47,379 nt of DNA from Spirochaetota bacterium (GCA_023443865.1 JAEZST010000012.1:1-47379); one strand, 5' to 3'. Positions 7,718 to 16,359 are shown, counted from the first letter of the stretch. A program made the numbers and translations. Notes: generated by a model not told the origin, from the sequence alone.

Positions 7718-8290
7718 CTATTCCTCAATCACTGGTAAGACTGGAGCAACATCTAGGAATGTCCCATAGTTGCTATCCCCTACCGATGAAATGACATGGG
7801 TCGTGAGGTAGTTGCCAGTTTGAATTGGTCGAGCAGTGATGTTGAGAGTGATAGCATTAGCTTCCACTGAATCGGTCTTGCTCTTGCTTGACTCACTGAT
7901 TGGGGTAACCGTGCAAAGGTAGAACCAAACACGTCTTGCTTTGGCATCGCCTTGGAATTCAACTCCAAGAGCGAATGTTTTCACAGAAGCGTTGTTGATT
8001 TCAACAAGGTTGCCATTCTCAAGTTTCTTATAGCCCAAGATATCAGTCTTGAATTCATCGGAAAGTTCCGTGAGTTTAAGAGTGACGGTTCTTCCAGCGT
8101 TTTGAACGAGAGTCGCAATGACTGAATCATCTGCATAGACTGGGGTTGAACCACCAACGATATCGCTCGTGAACTCTTGAGCACCAATTAAACGAACTGG
8201 TGCAGTGAAAGTCCAGGTTCCGTCATTCCCTTGCGTAGCGAGAGAATAATGCACATTAGTTAGACCAAAGGTCACTTTATTATTTGCCAT
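7718..8290 (-). CDS. Major tail tube protein (phi13-type)
   Basis: The 190-residue protein begins MANNKVTFGLTNVHYSLAT and contains the segment VRLIGAQEFTSDIVGGSTPVY, like phi13-family major tail proteins. It is beta-rich with an extended C-terminus. Polymerised rings form the tail tube. It overlaps the upstream gene by about 10 bases and lies before the chaperone frames, as expected. Confidence 0.85.
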   Translation of the reverse strand: MANNKVTFGLTNVHYSLATQGNDGTWTFTAPVRLIGAQEFTSDIVGGSTPVYADDSVIATLVQNAGRTVTLKLTELSDEFKTDILGYKKLENGNLVEINNASVKTFALGVEFQGDAKARRVWFYLCTVTPISESSKSKTDSVEANAITLNITARPIQTGNYLTTHVISSVGDSNYGTFLDVAPVLPVIEE

Positions 8291-8636
8291 TAATATATTC
8301 CTCCATTTTTATTTCATAGACTCTCGAAATCGTTTTATCTTCATTGCGATACTCGGAGAGGACTTGAAATATAAAGTCTTTCTTTAAAAGAGCGGTTTCC
8401 AGTTTTTGCTCCAACTTCACATCTTTCTTTTTGGTTATGAGAGAGATTTGATAGGTGGATACATAGTATGTAGGATGGTTGTCGTTAAATGAGGTCGCTC
8501 TTTTATTGACCTCAAAATACACGGTATAAGGAAGGACTGGATTTTCGATAGAATCGTAGGTTGCTTGCCCATAATAGCAGCGTCCATCGGTTACACCTCT
8601 GATTGCGTCAAATAGATTAATGATATCTTTTGCCAT
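8280..8636 (-). CDS. Tail completion / tail terminator protein
   Basis: The ATG at 8636 is chosen over the GTG three bases upstream. The 118-residue product (MAKDIINLFDAIRGVTDGRC, then YFEVNKRATSFNDNHPTYYV) fits the small alpha-beta tail terminators of SPP1 gp17 or DUF3168 type, which cap the tube and join it to the head. It lies between the gp10-like and tail tube genes, which supports the call. Confidence 0.65.
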   Translation of the reverse strand: MAKDIINLFDAIRGVTDGRCYYGQATYDSIENPVLPYTVYFEVNKRATSFNDNHPTYYVSTYQISLITKKKDVKLEQKLETALLKKDFIFQVLSEYRNEDKTISRVYEIKMEEYINGK

Positions 8637-9022
8637 CACTTTCCTCCCTTTATGATTTCGTTCATGTCTTCGAGCATTTCTGGAGTAAACGTGTCGTAGG
8701 CAGGCCTCATAAAAGGCTTGGCTTCGACTTGCTTGCCACTTCGATGTCTGAACCCAAACTCAAGTAGATGAATAAGAGTTCCTTTAGAACGAGAATAAAT
8801 GATTACGATACGATTAGTACCCTCACCATAGATTTCTTTTACAAAACTATCGGCCAACGGATCTTTGCCACCACTCCTTGGAGCGTGGGCTTTGATATAG
8901 TCGATAATCTTATCAGCTGTTTCATCTAGTAAAGCATCAATGCCTAGATTGACCTTTAAAGCATATTCATTCACGATTGAGCCAATTTCATCACCGACTT
9001 CATCAAGTTGAACATTCTTCAT
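8636..9022 (-). CDS. HK97 gp10-like head-tail joining protein
   Basis: The 128 residues contain the typical gp10 pattern: an N-terminal helix pair (ALKVNLGIDALLDETADKII), a conserved region with HAPRSGGKDPLADSF, and a later GTLIHLLEFGFRHRSGKQVEAKPFMRPA. Members help tail completion. Gene order and overlap with both neighbours agree. Confidence 0.85.
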   Translation of the reverse strand: MKNVQLDEVGDEIGSIVNEYALKVNLGIDALLDETADKIIDYIKAHAPRSGGKDPLADSFVKEIYGEGTNRIVIIYSRSKGTLIHLLEFGFRHRSGKQVEAKPFMRPAYDTFTPEMLEDMNEIIKGGK

Positions 9023-9341
9023 TTAGGTTGACCTCGACATCGCTCTTTGAAAGATAGAGCTCAATAAATTGTCCGTTTTGATAGGTTCTTTCGATTAGAA
9101 AGATTTCTCCATTAATTGAGACATACTTACTGCCGTCAAATAGGATCGATTGAATCGAGACCTTGAACTCCACATTCTTTCCTATTTCAAGGGAAGATTT
9201 GTATTGGTTCGTAGTCAAAGATGAAACGCTCCCTATGACTTCTTTTTGGCTTTCAACAACATATTTCTTGTTGCCGATTTCGTCATAAGATGATGTGACC
9301 ACTAATAGTAAGAGGCGAGCATTGGGTGAGTTAGGAAACAT
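9003..9341 (-). CDS. Head closure protein (SPP1 gp16-like)
   Basis: A small beta-barrel protein of 112 residues: MFPNSPNARLLLLVVTSSYD, then SVSSLTTNQYKSSLEIG, then GSKYVSINGEIFLIERTYQN. Size, beta content and position between the connector and gp10-like gene match head closure or stopper proteins that seal the portal after DNA packaging. Confidence 0.65.
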   Translation of the reverse strand: MFPNSPNARLLLLVVTSSYDEIGNKKYVVESQKEVIGSVSSLTTNQYKSSLEIGKNVEFKVSIQSILFDGSKYVSINGEIFLIERTYQNGQFIELYLSKSDVEVNLNEECST

Positions 9342-9633
9342 TGGACACCTCCGAACTTGAAAGCGTAAGCTGCCTTAAAAGGAAGTAGTAGCTCTCAGGG
9401 AGTTCCTTGACACTTCCGTCATTAGTAAAGCCATAAAAAGTCTTACAATAAATTAATATCAAAGCTTGAACGAGTCCATTGTCAGCCTCCACCACGTCCG
9501 CACTCACACCAGCAGAGCGAATCATGCTTTTGCAAGATTGGATGTGAAGAACAATTTCATCGTCCGCATATGTTTCCTCGAGAGGAATCATCAATGCCTT
9601 CTTGACCTTATTTTTGATTTCTACATCACTCAT
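9331..9633 (-). CDS. Head-tail connector (gp6/gp15-like adaptor)
   Basis: This 100-residue, all-helical protein (MSDVEIKNKVKKALMIPLEE, then YADDEIVLHIQSCKSMIRSA, then LVQALILIYCKTFYGF) matches the phage gp6-like connector pattern. Such proteins form a ring below the portal. AGGAG and GAGG sequences precede the start. It is the first gene after the 330-base non-coding gap downstream of the capsid gene. Confidence 0.75.
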   Translation of the reverse strand: MSDVEIKNKVKKALMIPLEETYADDEIVLHIQSCKSMIRSAGVSADVVEADNGLVQALILIYCKTFYGFTNDGSVKELPESYYFLLRQLTLSSSEVSNVS

Positions 9634-9670
9634 TTCCTCAACACTCCTTATTACATTTGTTGTTTAATTG

Positions 9671-9890
9671 TCCGTTCATTGTTCCGTTTTACTCATACTC
9701 ATTTCATTTCATTATTCCTTTTTACTTGTACTCTTTTCATTGTTCCTTTCTACTTTTTTAGCATCGCCTCGCCAGGGCTCCGAAGAGATAACTACGCTTG
9801 GTTCAATTTCGTTGTACCTTTTTACTCATTTCCGTTCATTGTACTTTTTTACTTTTACTCTTTTCTTTTCATTGTGCCTTTTTACTTGTT
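9671..9890 (-). repeat. Degenerate tandem repeat with micro-ORFs after the capsid gene
   Basis: Six diverged copies of a plus-strand motif close to TTCATTGTnCCTTTTTACT fill the gap between capsid and connector genes. They lie near 9671-9696, 9706-9732, 9733-9760, 9807-9829, 9831-9860 and 9861-9890. On the minus, transcribed strand each reads AGTAAAAAGGnACAATGAA, which looks like a ribosome site plus ATG. Several copies end in a stop within five or six codons (MKRKE, MNGNE). A GC-richer insert at about 9760-9806 separates copies three and four and can fold (CTCTTCGGAG). No conventional gene is present. Confidence 0.65.
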
Positions 9891-9894
9891 CCTA

Positions 9895-9954
9895 CCACGT
9901 AGTGACTTTTACTAAAACGTGGCCACACCATTATCTAAAATCGATTACTCGATT
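9895..9954 (-). terminator. Hairpins after the capsid gene
   Basis: Two dyads follow the capsid stop at 9964. AATCGA/TCGATT (9939-9954) has a 4-base loop and on the minus strand is followed by TTTTAG. CCACGT/ACGTGG (9895-9922) has an inner AGT/ACT pairing. They may act as a weak terminator or mRNA-processing structure that sets a high capsid-to-tail ratio. This is inferred from position. Confidence 0.4.
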
Positions 9955-9963
9955 AAAGATTCA

Positions 9964-11097
9964 TCATTCGCCAGCGGCTGCGACTTTTTTAACTCTTAAA
10001 AAGCCGTTATAACCGACAACGTTTCCACCAGTGAAAACACTCGCTTTGTAGCAGATGATTCCATCTTTGAATTTGTAGTCGGTGGATTTGGCAATCTCAA
10101 CTGGTGAGAAGACAGGGACTTCGTAATTGGTAAGAGCACCATAAGCAATGCAATACTCACCAGCCGAGGTATTTGGATCAGTAACTGATTTGCAGTTTGA
10201 ATTGATGACATATGGAATGCCATCGATAGTCTTATTGACATAGTCAATTATGTGGACTTTTCTTCCTTCGGTTGTACGAAGTTTAGCAAAGGCACGAAGG
10301 TCGTTTTTGTTCAAGATTAAACAAGCACCGCCTTCAACATCCTCGTTTCCACCATAGGCATAAACGATGTCATCAAGAGTTGTGTCGGTAATAGCGTTAA
10401 TCTCAAGTTCTGGAGCATCGGTCAAGGCTTCTGCACTTGCTGAGAAAATGCCAGTGAAAGTATTCGCAGTTCCAGCACCAAGCAAGATTTGCTGAGAAAT
10501 CTTTTTCTTAAGAGAAACATCGATGTTCTTGATAACTTCCGCTTGATAGTCAACAAGTGGGAGTTTCTCGAGTTCTTCGGTAATTTCACTATAGGCGGTA
10601 ATCTTGGTTTTGGTGATTGTGGCATAGCCAAATTCAGGTTCGGTTTCGCCATAAGCAGCACCTTCAGCAGTTGCATTTCCAGTACTATGGCTCTTTACAT
10701 AAGCCTTTTTGTAGGTTTCGCCACCTTGAAGATTGATTGTGCCGACCTTATCAACGAGTGTTGAAACATCATTGAAAGGAACACCATTTATGGTTGGGTC
10801 TTGATGGGTAGGAAGTAGGATGTTGCCAGTTGCTACGGTAATCGTACGTCCTTCTTTCAAGTCCTTTCCTCTTTGTTCGAGGTCAGCTGTATCTTCTTTG
10901 TTGGTTTCGATGATTGGGGTGTAGTTGAATTTACTAGCCATCGCTAATTTGCGATCGATAGTCTTTCTCTCTTCGTTGAGGTTGTCGACTTCCTTTTCCA
11001 TTTCATCGAGTTTATTTGAATCAGTTTCTTTATCGGCAAGACCCCTGATTTCTTCGAGTCTAACTTCGATTTCTTTCTTACGAATTTCTAAATTCAT
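9964..11097 (-). CDS. Major capsid protein, HK97 fold
   Basis: The 377-residue protein has the classic two-part build. An N-terminal scaffold or delta domain (about 1-70) is strongly coiled-coil (MNLEIRKKEIEVRLEEIRGL), followed by the shell domain with a typical segment SEITEELEKLPLVDYQAEVI and LLGAGTANTFTGIF near 205-220. The C-terminus includes NYEVPVFSPVEIAKSTDYKF and GGNVVGYNGF. The protease encoded next door would remove the N-terminal domain. A strong late gene position and a 330-base non-coding tail follow. Confidence 0.92.
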   Translation of the reverse strand: MNLEIRKKEIEVRLEEIRGLADKETDSNKLDEMEKEVDNLNEERKTIDRKLAMASKFNYTPIIETNKEDTADLEQRGKDLKEGRTITVATGNILLPTHQDPTINGVPFNDVSTLVDKVGTINLQGGETYKKAYVKSHSTGNATAEGAAYGETEPEFGYATITKTKITAYSEITEELEKLPLVDYQAEVIKNIDVSLKKKISQQILLGAGTANTFTGIFSASAEALTDAPELEINAITDTTLDDIVYAYGGNEDVEGGACLILNKNDLRAFAKLRTTEGRKVHIIDYVNKTIDGIPYVINSNCKSVTDPNTSAGEYCIAYGALTNYEVPVFSPVEIAKSTDYKFKDGIICYKASVFTGGNVVGYNGFLRVKKVAAAGE

Positions 11098-11110
11098 GAT
11101 ATGAATCCTC

Positions 11111-11701
11111 CTATTTATTCGTTTTAATTTGTATCCTTTGTTTCACGAGTTTGGCTTTCTTCTCGTTATCTGCTAAATCCATAGCCTTTAGCTCCATATC
11201 CATGGCTTCTAAAGAACGAGCATAGATGGAAGTGCCATCGTAAGCTGGAACATCCACTACCGACACGTCATAAAGGCGGTCGATACTTTCAATTGTTCGC
11301 TTTGGTGTTTTTCCACTTCTATCCCAACTTTGCTTTGCAACCGTGAAAGCAAATGACATCTTGTCTAATAGCCCACTTTGGATCATCTTGTAGATGTCCT
11401 CGTTGTTTTGTGTATCGATAAGTTCTGCGTGGACTTTCAGACCATTATCATCAACTGATAAAGAAAGAGAACCATTTCTAGTTCTCGCCAAGATTAGGAA
11501 GTTGTCCACATGATTATATTTAAGTGGAACATCTTTCATATTTGTTTCTTTAAGAGCGTCCTTTGAAATGATTTCATAGAATCCTCTTTCTTCATCGCCA
11601 ATCAGCGTTTCTTCATCAAAGACAATAGCGTAACCTTCGATTACCTTTTTGCCTTCGCCTTCTTCACTTCTAATTTCCGCTAGTCGAATTTCCTTCTTCA
11701 T
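11111..11701 (-). CDS. Prohead protease, HK97/U35 type
   Basis: The start at 11701 (MKKEIRLAEIRSEEG) follows GGAGATAAC; longer upstream frames lie inside the portal gene. The product of 196 residues shows the family pattern: GYAIVFDEETLIGD, FYEIISKDALKE, VPLKYNHVDNFLILARTRNG with the catalytic-type His near residue 77, and KMSFAFTV with the likely nucleophile Ser. It cleaves the capsid scaffold domain during head maturation. It overlaps the portal gene by 32 bases. Confidence 0.88.
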   Translation of the reverse strand: MKKEIRLAEIRSEEGEGKKVIEGYAIVFDEETLIGDEERGFYEIISKDALKETNMKDVPLKYNHVDNFLILARTRNGSLSLSVDDNGLKVHAELIDTQNNEDIYKMIQSGLLDKMSFAFTVAKQSWDRSGKTPKRTIESIDRLYDVSVVDVPAYDGTSIYARSLEAMDMELKAMDLADNEKKAKLVKQRIQIKTNK

Positions 11702-12917
11702 CTTTGTTATCTCCTTTGTTGTCGTCACCGACTTGATATTGATTAGCCACTGAACTATCAACATAGTTGAGCGACTGAAGTCGCTTATCTCCACCTTTGA
11801 TTGGTTCAAGTCCAAGCAAGGCTCTCGATTCGTTTAGCGACATGATTCCTAACCCCATCAACCTTTGAATGGCATCGACTTTCGTCTTCCAGGAAGCGTA
11901 TTGAAGTCGCTCCGAATAGAAGATGATTTGCTCGCCATTCTCGAGTTGTCTTTTGGTTAGCAATGTTTTTGAGAATGCCTCGCTTAACGAGATGGCAATT
12001 CCCTCGATTGTGCCTTCATAGAAGGCGTTGTATTCTTCCTCGCTATATTTGTTGTCAAATATTCCTTGGCTCACACCAAAGTAAGAGATGATTTTCTTCT
12101 GGAGAAAGGTCAATGTTTCGCTATCGACCATCTTGGGATCGACATTGAGTGGTGTGTATTCCGATTTAAGGTCAACTGGAACAATGGCAGAACCCTTGCT
12201 CGAAGTGGCATCCTTAATGGCATCATCGAACAGCTCCCTTTGCTTTTGCTTATCCTTTTCGCTAAGCATAGCGTTCATCTTGAGTAAGCCCTTGATTTGG
12301 AACGAGGACTTCACGGCATTGTCGATGCCTTGCAAGATGGAATCGTTGATGGCGATAGTCTTGAGAATTGCCGCATGGTCGCTGATTGCTCCACTGCCAC
12401 CGAATATCTCATCGGTAGCGAAGAACTTCCTAATGTGGATGACGTTCTCATAAGGGAGCAGATAGTTGCTCCCATCACTGAAGTAAAACTTCAAATAGAT
12501 GTCGCCAAGGTTATCTTTATAAGCCTCCACGCTATTTGGCTTGATTGGATACAAAGCCAAGAGTTCGTGAGTCTCATGGTCATAGACTGGATAGATGAAC
12601 GTATTGTTATTTAAAAATAACAAACTCACAACCTTGTAGATAAAGTCAAATGGAGTCATGAGTGGGTTAGGTTGAAACTTCAAAAGGTATGAAATGTCGC
12701 CTTTTTTCTCAGTTAGGATTGGATCACTACCAGTCTTCACATATCTCGGTTTGAGCTTTGCCGAGTGAGTCGCAATTCTATCGATGCAAATCTTAACCAC
12801 ATCACTGGCATTGATGTTGTTTCCAAAATCAGAAAATGAATTGAGCGTTGCTCTATAAAGAGCGGTCGTATCAAGAGTGTCATTTGGCACTTTTTTCTTT
12901 CGTTTAAATATGCTCAT
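11670..12917 (-). CDS. Portal protein, HK97 family
   Basis: The 415-residue protein starts MSIFKRKKKVPNDTLDTTAL and contains YLLKFQPNPLMTPFDFIYKV (about 75-95), the hallmark of HK97-type portals, followed by GNNTFIYPVY-like strands and a helical region ending LMGLGIMSLNESRALLGLEP. It forms the dodecameric ring for DNA entry and exit. The last 40 residues are polar (GDDNKGDNKDEEGNSTSGN). It sits between terminase and protease as usual. Confidence 0.92.
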   Translation of the reverse strand: MSIFKRKKKVPNDTLDTTALYRATLNSFSDFGNNINASDVVKICIDRIATHSAKLKPRYVKTGSDPILTEKKGDISYLLKFQPNPLMTPFDFIYKVVSLLFLNNNTFIYPVYDHETHELLALYPIKPNSVEAYKDNLGDIYLKFYFSDGSNYLLPYENVIHIRKFFATDEIFGGSGAISDHAAILKTIAINDSILQGIDNAVKSSFQIKGLLKMNAMLSEKDKQKQRELFDDAIKDATSSKGSAIVPVDLKSEYTPLNVDPKMVDSETLTFLQKKIISYFGVSQGIFDNKYSEEEYNAFYEGTIEGIAISLSEAFSKTLLTKRQLENGEQIIFYSERLQYASWKTKVDAIQRLMGLGIMSLNESRALLGLEPIKGGDKRLQSLNYVDSSVANQYQVGDDNKGDNKDEEGNSTSGN

Positions 12918-12929
12918 ATTCCCTCCTTT

Positions 12930-14570
12930 TTAAGAAATCATATTCATGTATTCCGACTTATACCTATTAAGGACGGCATAAGCGATAATGAGAGCAACGC
13001 AACCATCGATTCGTTTAAGTTTCGATGATAGTTTGCTCGGTTGGATATTTCCGTTTAGATCAATCTTGGCTTGGGTGTTAGCGATGCACCACTTTAAGAT
13101 TGGATTGTTATCATAGATAACGAGTTTGTTTTTTAAGTCAGCTTCAAGTTGTTTCATCGGTTCGCTAAGCGTGTAGATTCCTTGCCTTATCTTTTCCATC
13201 GTGAAGCCAGCATCTTCCATTTCCTTGACCCAATAGGTCGAGTTCCAAGGATCGTAGCCAATCCACAACGGACGGATGTTATAGACTTGAACCATATCAA
13301 CGAACCACTTCGTCACATTCGAGAAGTCGTTCTGGTTACCATTGGTTAAAGTGATGAACCCTTTTTTGACCCAAATGTCATATGGGACATTGTCCTCCTC
13401 CACTCTTTGTTTCAAGACATCGCTTGGCATAAAGAAATGAGGAATCACGTACTTTTTGCCATCTTTGATGATGACAAGAATCGCAGCTGTAAGGTCGGTC
13501 GTTGAGGAAAGGTCAACTCCTCCGATTGCATAGGAATCATTGACGAAATCCAACTTGTACTTGGTCTCGTTGTTCAAATCGCTAAAGGTCATCCAGGAGC
13601 CACTTTCCAGCTGTTTGATATTAAAGTCTTTGCAAAGCATGGTAACTCTTGTTGAGAGGTCGTTTCTTGCCTTGTTCATAATGTCGTCTAGATAACTCTT
13701 GAGTTTAATCTTCCCAAGGGAAGGGTTGCTCTTTTGCCAGCTAGATTCATCGGTGAAAACCTCATCGATAGAGTCTTGGGTATAAAGCCAAGGAAGGACT
13801 CGCTCGTCCTTGATTTCGCCTTTGATGAGTTTTCTGCAGTAGTCGAGTTTCTTATCAAGAAACCCCTCAACCGTTGTTCCTTCAGTCGTGATGACGAAGA
13901 TGAGTGGTTCGTTCTTGGTCGATTGACTTTGTTTGATTGCGTCATAGACTTTAGAATCGGTCATTTCGTGAACTTCATCGATGCACCCAACCTCGATGTT
14001 GTAGCCGTCTTTGTTACGGCTTTGAGCGGATAATTTCTTAATCTTGTTTTTGGTTTTGCTTGAGTAGATGTAGAAGATGTTCTTCTTTGACCTTCGCTCA
14101 TCTCGTAGGACTTTGCTTTGCTCACGCATATTGTTGATTTCTTCAAAGAGGATGGATGCTTGGTCGCTCGTGTTGGAGGCACAAACGATGTCCGTTCCAC
14201 CTTTGGAGAGAAAGAACTCTGCTAAGTCGATACCAGCGATAAAGGTTGTTTTGCCGTTTTTACGAGCAACGAGAAGGATTACTTCGTTGAACCTACGAAA
14301 TCCTGTCGCTTTGATTTTGAAACCATAGGCGACCTCTAGAAGTGCCTTTTCCCATAGTTCTAGAATGAAAGGTTGACCATTGAATGGCGATTTCGTGTGT
14401 TTGCAGAACTTCTCGATGAACTTGATACGGACATTCCCAGGATGCTCATCGTAGGTGTACCTCGGATCGCTTAGATCATTTTGTAGATTCTTGAGCGTGG
14501 CCTTTAGTTCGTGACCAACGATGATGTTTCCCTTTTTAATCTCGCCTATGTAATCAAGTAGGTAACTCAT
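12930..14570 (-). CDS. terL: Terminase large subunit
   Basis: The protein has 546 residues from the preferred ATG (14570), with AAGGA eight bases upstream. The ATPase half has a Walker-A-like VARKNGKTTFIAGID (about 100-115) and a Walker B VGCIDEVHEM (about 195). The nuclease half has metal-binding acidic sites in GGVDLSSTTDLTA and LWIGYDPWNS. It matches the terminase group common in HK97-like siphoviruses. It packages DNA through the portal and cuts concatemers. It overlaps the small subunit gene. Confidence 0.93.
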   Translation of the reverse strand: MSYLLDYIGEIKKGNIIVGHELKATLKNLQNDLSDPRYTYDEHPGNVRIKFIEKFCKHTKSPFNGQPFILELWEKALLEVAYGFKIKATGFRRFNEVILLVARKNGKTTFIAGIDLAEFFLSKGGTDIVCASNTSDQASILFEEINNMREQSKVLRDERRSKKNIFYIYSSKTKNKIKKLSAQSRNKDGYNIEVGCIDEVHEMTDSKVYDAIKQSQSTKNEPLIFVITTEGTTVEGFLDKKLDYCRKLIKGEIKDERVLPWLYTQDSIDEVFTDESSWQKSNPSLGKIKLKSYLDDIMNKARNDLSTRVTMLCKDFNIKQLESGSWMTFSDLNNETKYKLDFVNDSYAIGGVDLSSTTDLTAAILVIIKDGKKYVIPHFFMPSDVLKQRVEEDNVPYDIWVKKGFITLTNGNQNDFSNVTKWFVDMVQVYNIRPLWIGYDPWNSTYWVKEMEDAGFTMEKIRQGIYTLSEPMKQLEADLKNKLVIYDNNPILKWCIANTQAKIDLNGNIQPSKLSSKLKRIDGCVALIIAYAVLNRYKSEYMNMIS

Positions 14571-14892
14571 CGCCATTTTCCTTCATGAATTCATCGAACT
14601 CATCGGTTTCGTCCGATACGGACTTACCGAGAATTCTTGATAGTTGTTTGATGATTCCTCCGTAGGAAGATACAAGTTTGGTGTAGTACTTTGCACATTC
14701 GGTTTGCTTTTGCTTGCCGCTCTTGTTCACTTGCACCGCTCCCAGCTCACGCATTTGCTTTTTGAGAAGTTCAAGTTCGCTCTTCATAAAAGCAGCTTCA
14801 CGAATGAGGTTGTCGGCTAGTTCAGACTGAACCTTGTCGACATCGTTGAATAAAGACTTAAGTCTTTTATATTCGCTTTCTTCTTTATTCAT
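14554..14892 (-). CDS. terS: Terminase small subunit (P27-like)
   Basis: The start at 14892 (MNKEESEYKRLKSLFNDVD) overlaps the stop of the upstream gene as AATGAATAA. The 112-residue helical protein has the P27-type pattern (LADNLIREAAFMKSELELLK, CAKYYTKLVSSYGGIIKQLS) and an acidic end. It should recognise the packaging site. The position directly before the large subunit is decisive. Confidence 0.75.
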   Translation of the reverse strand: MNKEESEYKRLKSLFNDVDKVQSELADNLIREAAFMKSELELLKKQMRELGAVQVNKSGKQKQTECAKYYTKLVSSYGGIIKQLSRILGKSVSDETDEFDEFMKENGDELPT

Positions 14893-15103
14893 TTGGTTTA
14901 ACCTTGATAAGAACATGGGTCTTTCCGTTCACTAGTGTGACTTCGTTTTCCTCTTCTTCATCAACCTCCTCATAGTTCTCTTCCTTGTCTTTCGATGAGA
15001 GAATCACGCGGTTGGAAATGATTAGATTACTCGGCTTGAATAAAAAAGTTTTGCCTTCGTCAGCTGTTAAAACAACACGACCATTTTGTTCACTTTTTGT
15101 CAT
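14885..15103 (-). CDS. Small acidic phage protein of unknown function
   Basis: This 72-residue protein has two short beta-like segments (GRVVLTADEGKTFLFKPSN and NEVTLVNGKTHVLIKVKP) around a strongly acidic centre (KEENYEEVDEEEENE). I do not recognise a family. It is translationally coupled to the terminase small subunit, so it belongs to the late operon; the acidic stretch could be a DNA-mimic or linker, but that is speculation. Confidence 0.6.
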   Translation of the reverse strand: MTKSEQNGRVVLTADEGKTFLFKPSNLIISNRVILSSKDKEENYEEVDEEEENEVTLVNGKTHVLIKVKPNE

Positions 15104-15114
15104 GGCTTTTCCTC

Positions 15115-16233
15115 CTATGATAATGACCAGTTTTTATTGAGAGCGATGTCCGTCTGGGTTTGCGTTAGTTTTGCTAAGTTATCCGCACCAAGAGTGAACA
15201 CTTTGCTACTCGTTCCACTTAGGTCTTTTAAGGCTTTGAACATGTTTTCCATCGAGGTTGCAGTCAAAGCTCGAATGTTGATAAAGTTCGTGCTGACGTT
15301 CCATCCACTTCCGAGAACAATATCGGTAATGGCTGTGCCATCGATAGAGTTCTTTGTAATCGTTGTATTAACCGTACTTGGAAGAGTTATCTTCTCAAGG
15401 GCGGTGTTGTCCTTCACGCAGTAGGTGTTTCCAGTGAACCCTTTGAAATGATCGGGGAAGTTAATCTCCTTTAATGAGCTCATCGCCCAGAAACAATAAC
15501 TACCGAGGTATTCGCATTCGCTACATTCTTCAAAAGAAATCTTTTCAAGGCTACTCATTGTGAATACATACTTTCCAAAAGTCGTGAGTTTTCGAGGGAA
15601 CACCACTTCTTTTAGTACACTAACGTGGTTGAAAGCGTAGTCGCCAATGGATGTCAACTGACACCCATTTACAAAAGTCAAAGAAGATAAAATGCTATAG
15701 TTGAATGCTCGTGATTGAATGATTTTCACATTCTCTCCAATCTTGAGCGAATATTGATTTGGATAATTGTCGATGAAATAAGTGCCGATTGTTTCAACAT
15801 AGGAAGGAATCTCAAGGCTCGAGAAATCGAGTGCGAAGAGTTTCTTCACAAGAATTTCATCGCTCGTCTGAATGACAGCGGAGGTGTTTCCTTCCACCAC
15901 CGTAGTCACGAGAAGTTGCGATGCGAATATGTATGAACCATTGAAAGAACCATCGGAACTTATCACTTCGTTCGTGGCCACAAAAGAAAGCAGCCACTTT
16001 CCAGGATAAGGAGTGATTCCCCTCCCTACTTCAAAAGTCTTATTTGTGAGGCGATAAACGATTCGTTTTTGCCCTTGAGTGAAAACCAAATAATTATAAG
16101 TTGAATCTATTGATTCATCGACTTCAAATGATAAAGTCACCCTTTTATTCTCGTTTGCTACGGAAATAATAATTGGATCTAAATCACTTGTAATTAGTCC
16201 GTTTTCATTCACTTTTAGTTTGATTTCGTACAT
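15115..16233 (-). CDS. BppU-like N-terminus fused to BspA-type leucine-rich repeats
   Basis: Residues 1 to about 105 resemble the N-terminal domain of baseplate upper protein BppU: an Ig-like beta domain with YEIKLKVNENGLITSDLD, RVTLSFEVDESIDSTYNYLV and GKWLLSFVATNE. From about 130 to 345 the protein has BspA-type leucine-rich repeats, seen as recurring units such as LTSIGDYAFNHVSVLKEVVF and ISFEECSECEYLGSYCFWAM. LRR domains bind surfaces, so it is probably a virion adhesin or receptor-binding protein. Oddly it lies before terminase instead of with the tail genes. AAAGGAG precedes the start. Confidence 0.65.
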   Translation of the reverse strand: MYEIKLKVNENGLITSDLDPIIISVANENKRVTLSFEVDESIDSTYNYLVFTQGQKRIVYRLTNKTFEVGRGITPYPGKWLLSFVATNEVISSDGSFNGSYIFASQLLVTTVVEGNTSAVIQTSDEILVKKLFALDFSSLEIPSYVETIGTYFIDNYPNQYSLKIGENVKIIQSRAFNYSILSSLTFVNGCQLTSIGDYAFNHVSVLKEVVFPRKLTTFGKYVFTMSSLEKISFEECSECEYLGSYCFWAMSSLKEINFPDHFKGFTGNTYCVKDNTALEKITLPSTVNTTITKNSIDGTAITDIVLGSGWNVSTNFINIRALTATSMENMFKALKDLSGTSSKVFTLGADNLAKLTQTQTDIALNKNWSLS

Positions 16234-16253
16234 ATTTACTCCTTTCTAAGCAG

Positions 16254-16280
16254 AAAAAAATCTAGACGGAAATCTAGATT
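16254..16280 (-). terminator. Rho-independent terminator
   Basis: AATCTAGA (16259-16266) and TCTAGATT (16273-16280) form a perfect 8-bp stem; on the minus strand a run of seven T follows. It ends transcription from the 242-residue gene side, so the BppU-LRR and packaging genes may need read-through or their own promoter. Confidence 0.8.
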
Positions 16281-16293
16281 CTTGAAAATTTGG

Positions 16294-16333
16294 CCTCACG
16301 TATTTCTGAGGTGGGGCAGTCGGTACTGCTCCC
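16294..16333. promoter_or_regulatory. Two neighbouring GC-rich hairpins in the leader of the BppU-LRR gene
   Basis: CCTCA/TGAGG (16294-16311) lies beside GGGGCAGT/ACTGCTCC (16313-16332, one G-T pair). On the plus strand TTTATTTTTT follows, so the pair could also act as a plus-strand terminator. With the terminator at 16254-16280 they make a strongly structured 100-base leader. No known riboswitch is recognised. Confidence 0.4.
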
Positions 16334-16359
16334 TTTATTTTTTAGCGATGACTGGGGGG

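Noticed and set aside
9466..10012. Plus-strand open frames over the repeat region after the capsid gene
   Set aside because: They consist of low-complexity F/S/L/Y stretches from the T-rich repeats, and no start signal or related protein pattern is seen.
15115..16233. Diversity-generating retroelement target because of the adhesin-like protein
   Set aside because: No reverse transcriptase gene and no template repeat are present in the window.
16294..16333. SAM-type or preQ1 riboswitch near metK
   Set aside because: The hairpins do not match a known SAM or preQ1 consensus and lie downstream of metK on the transcribed strand, not before it.
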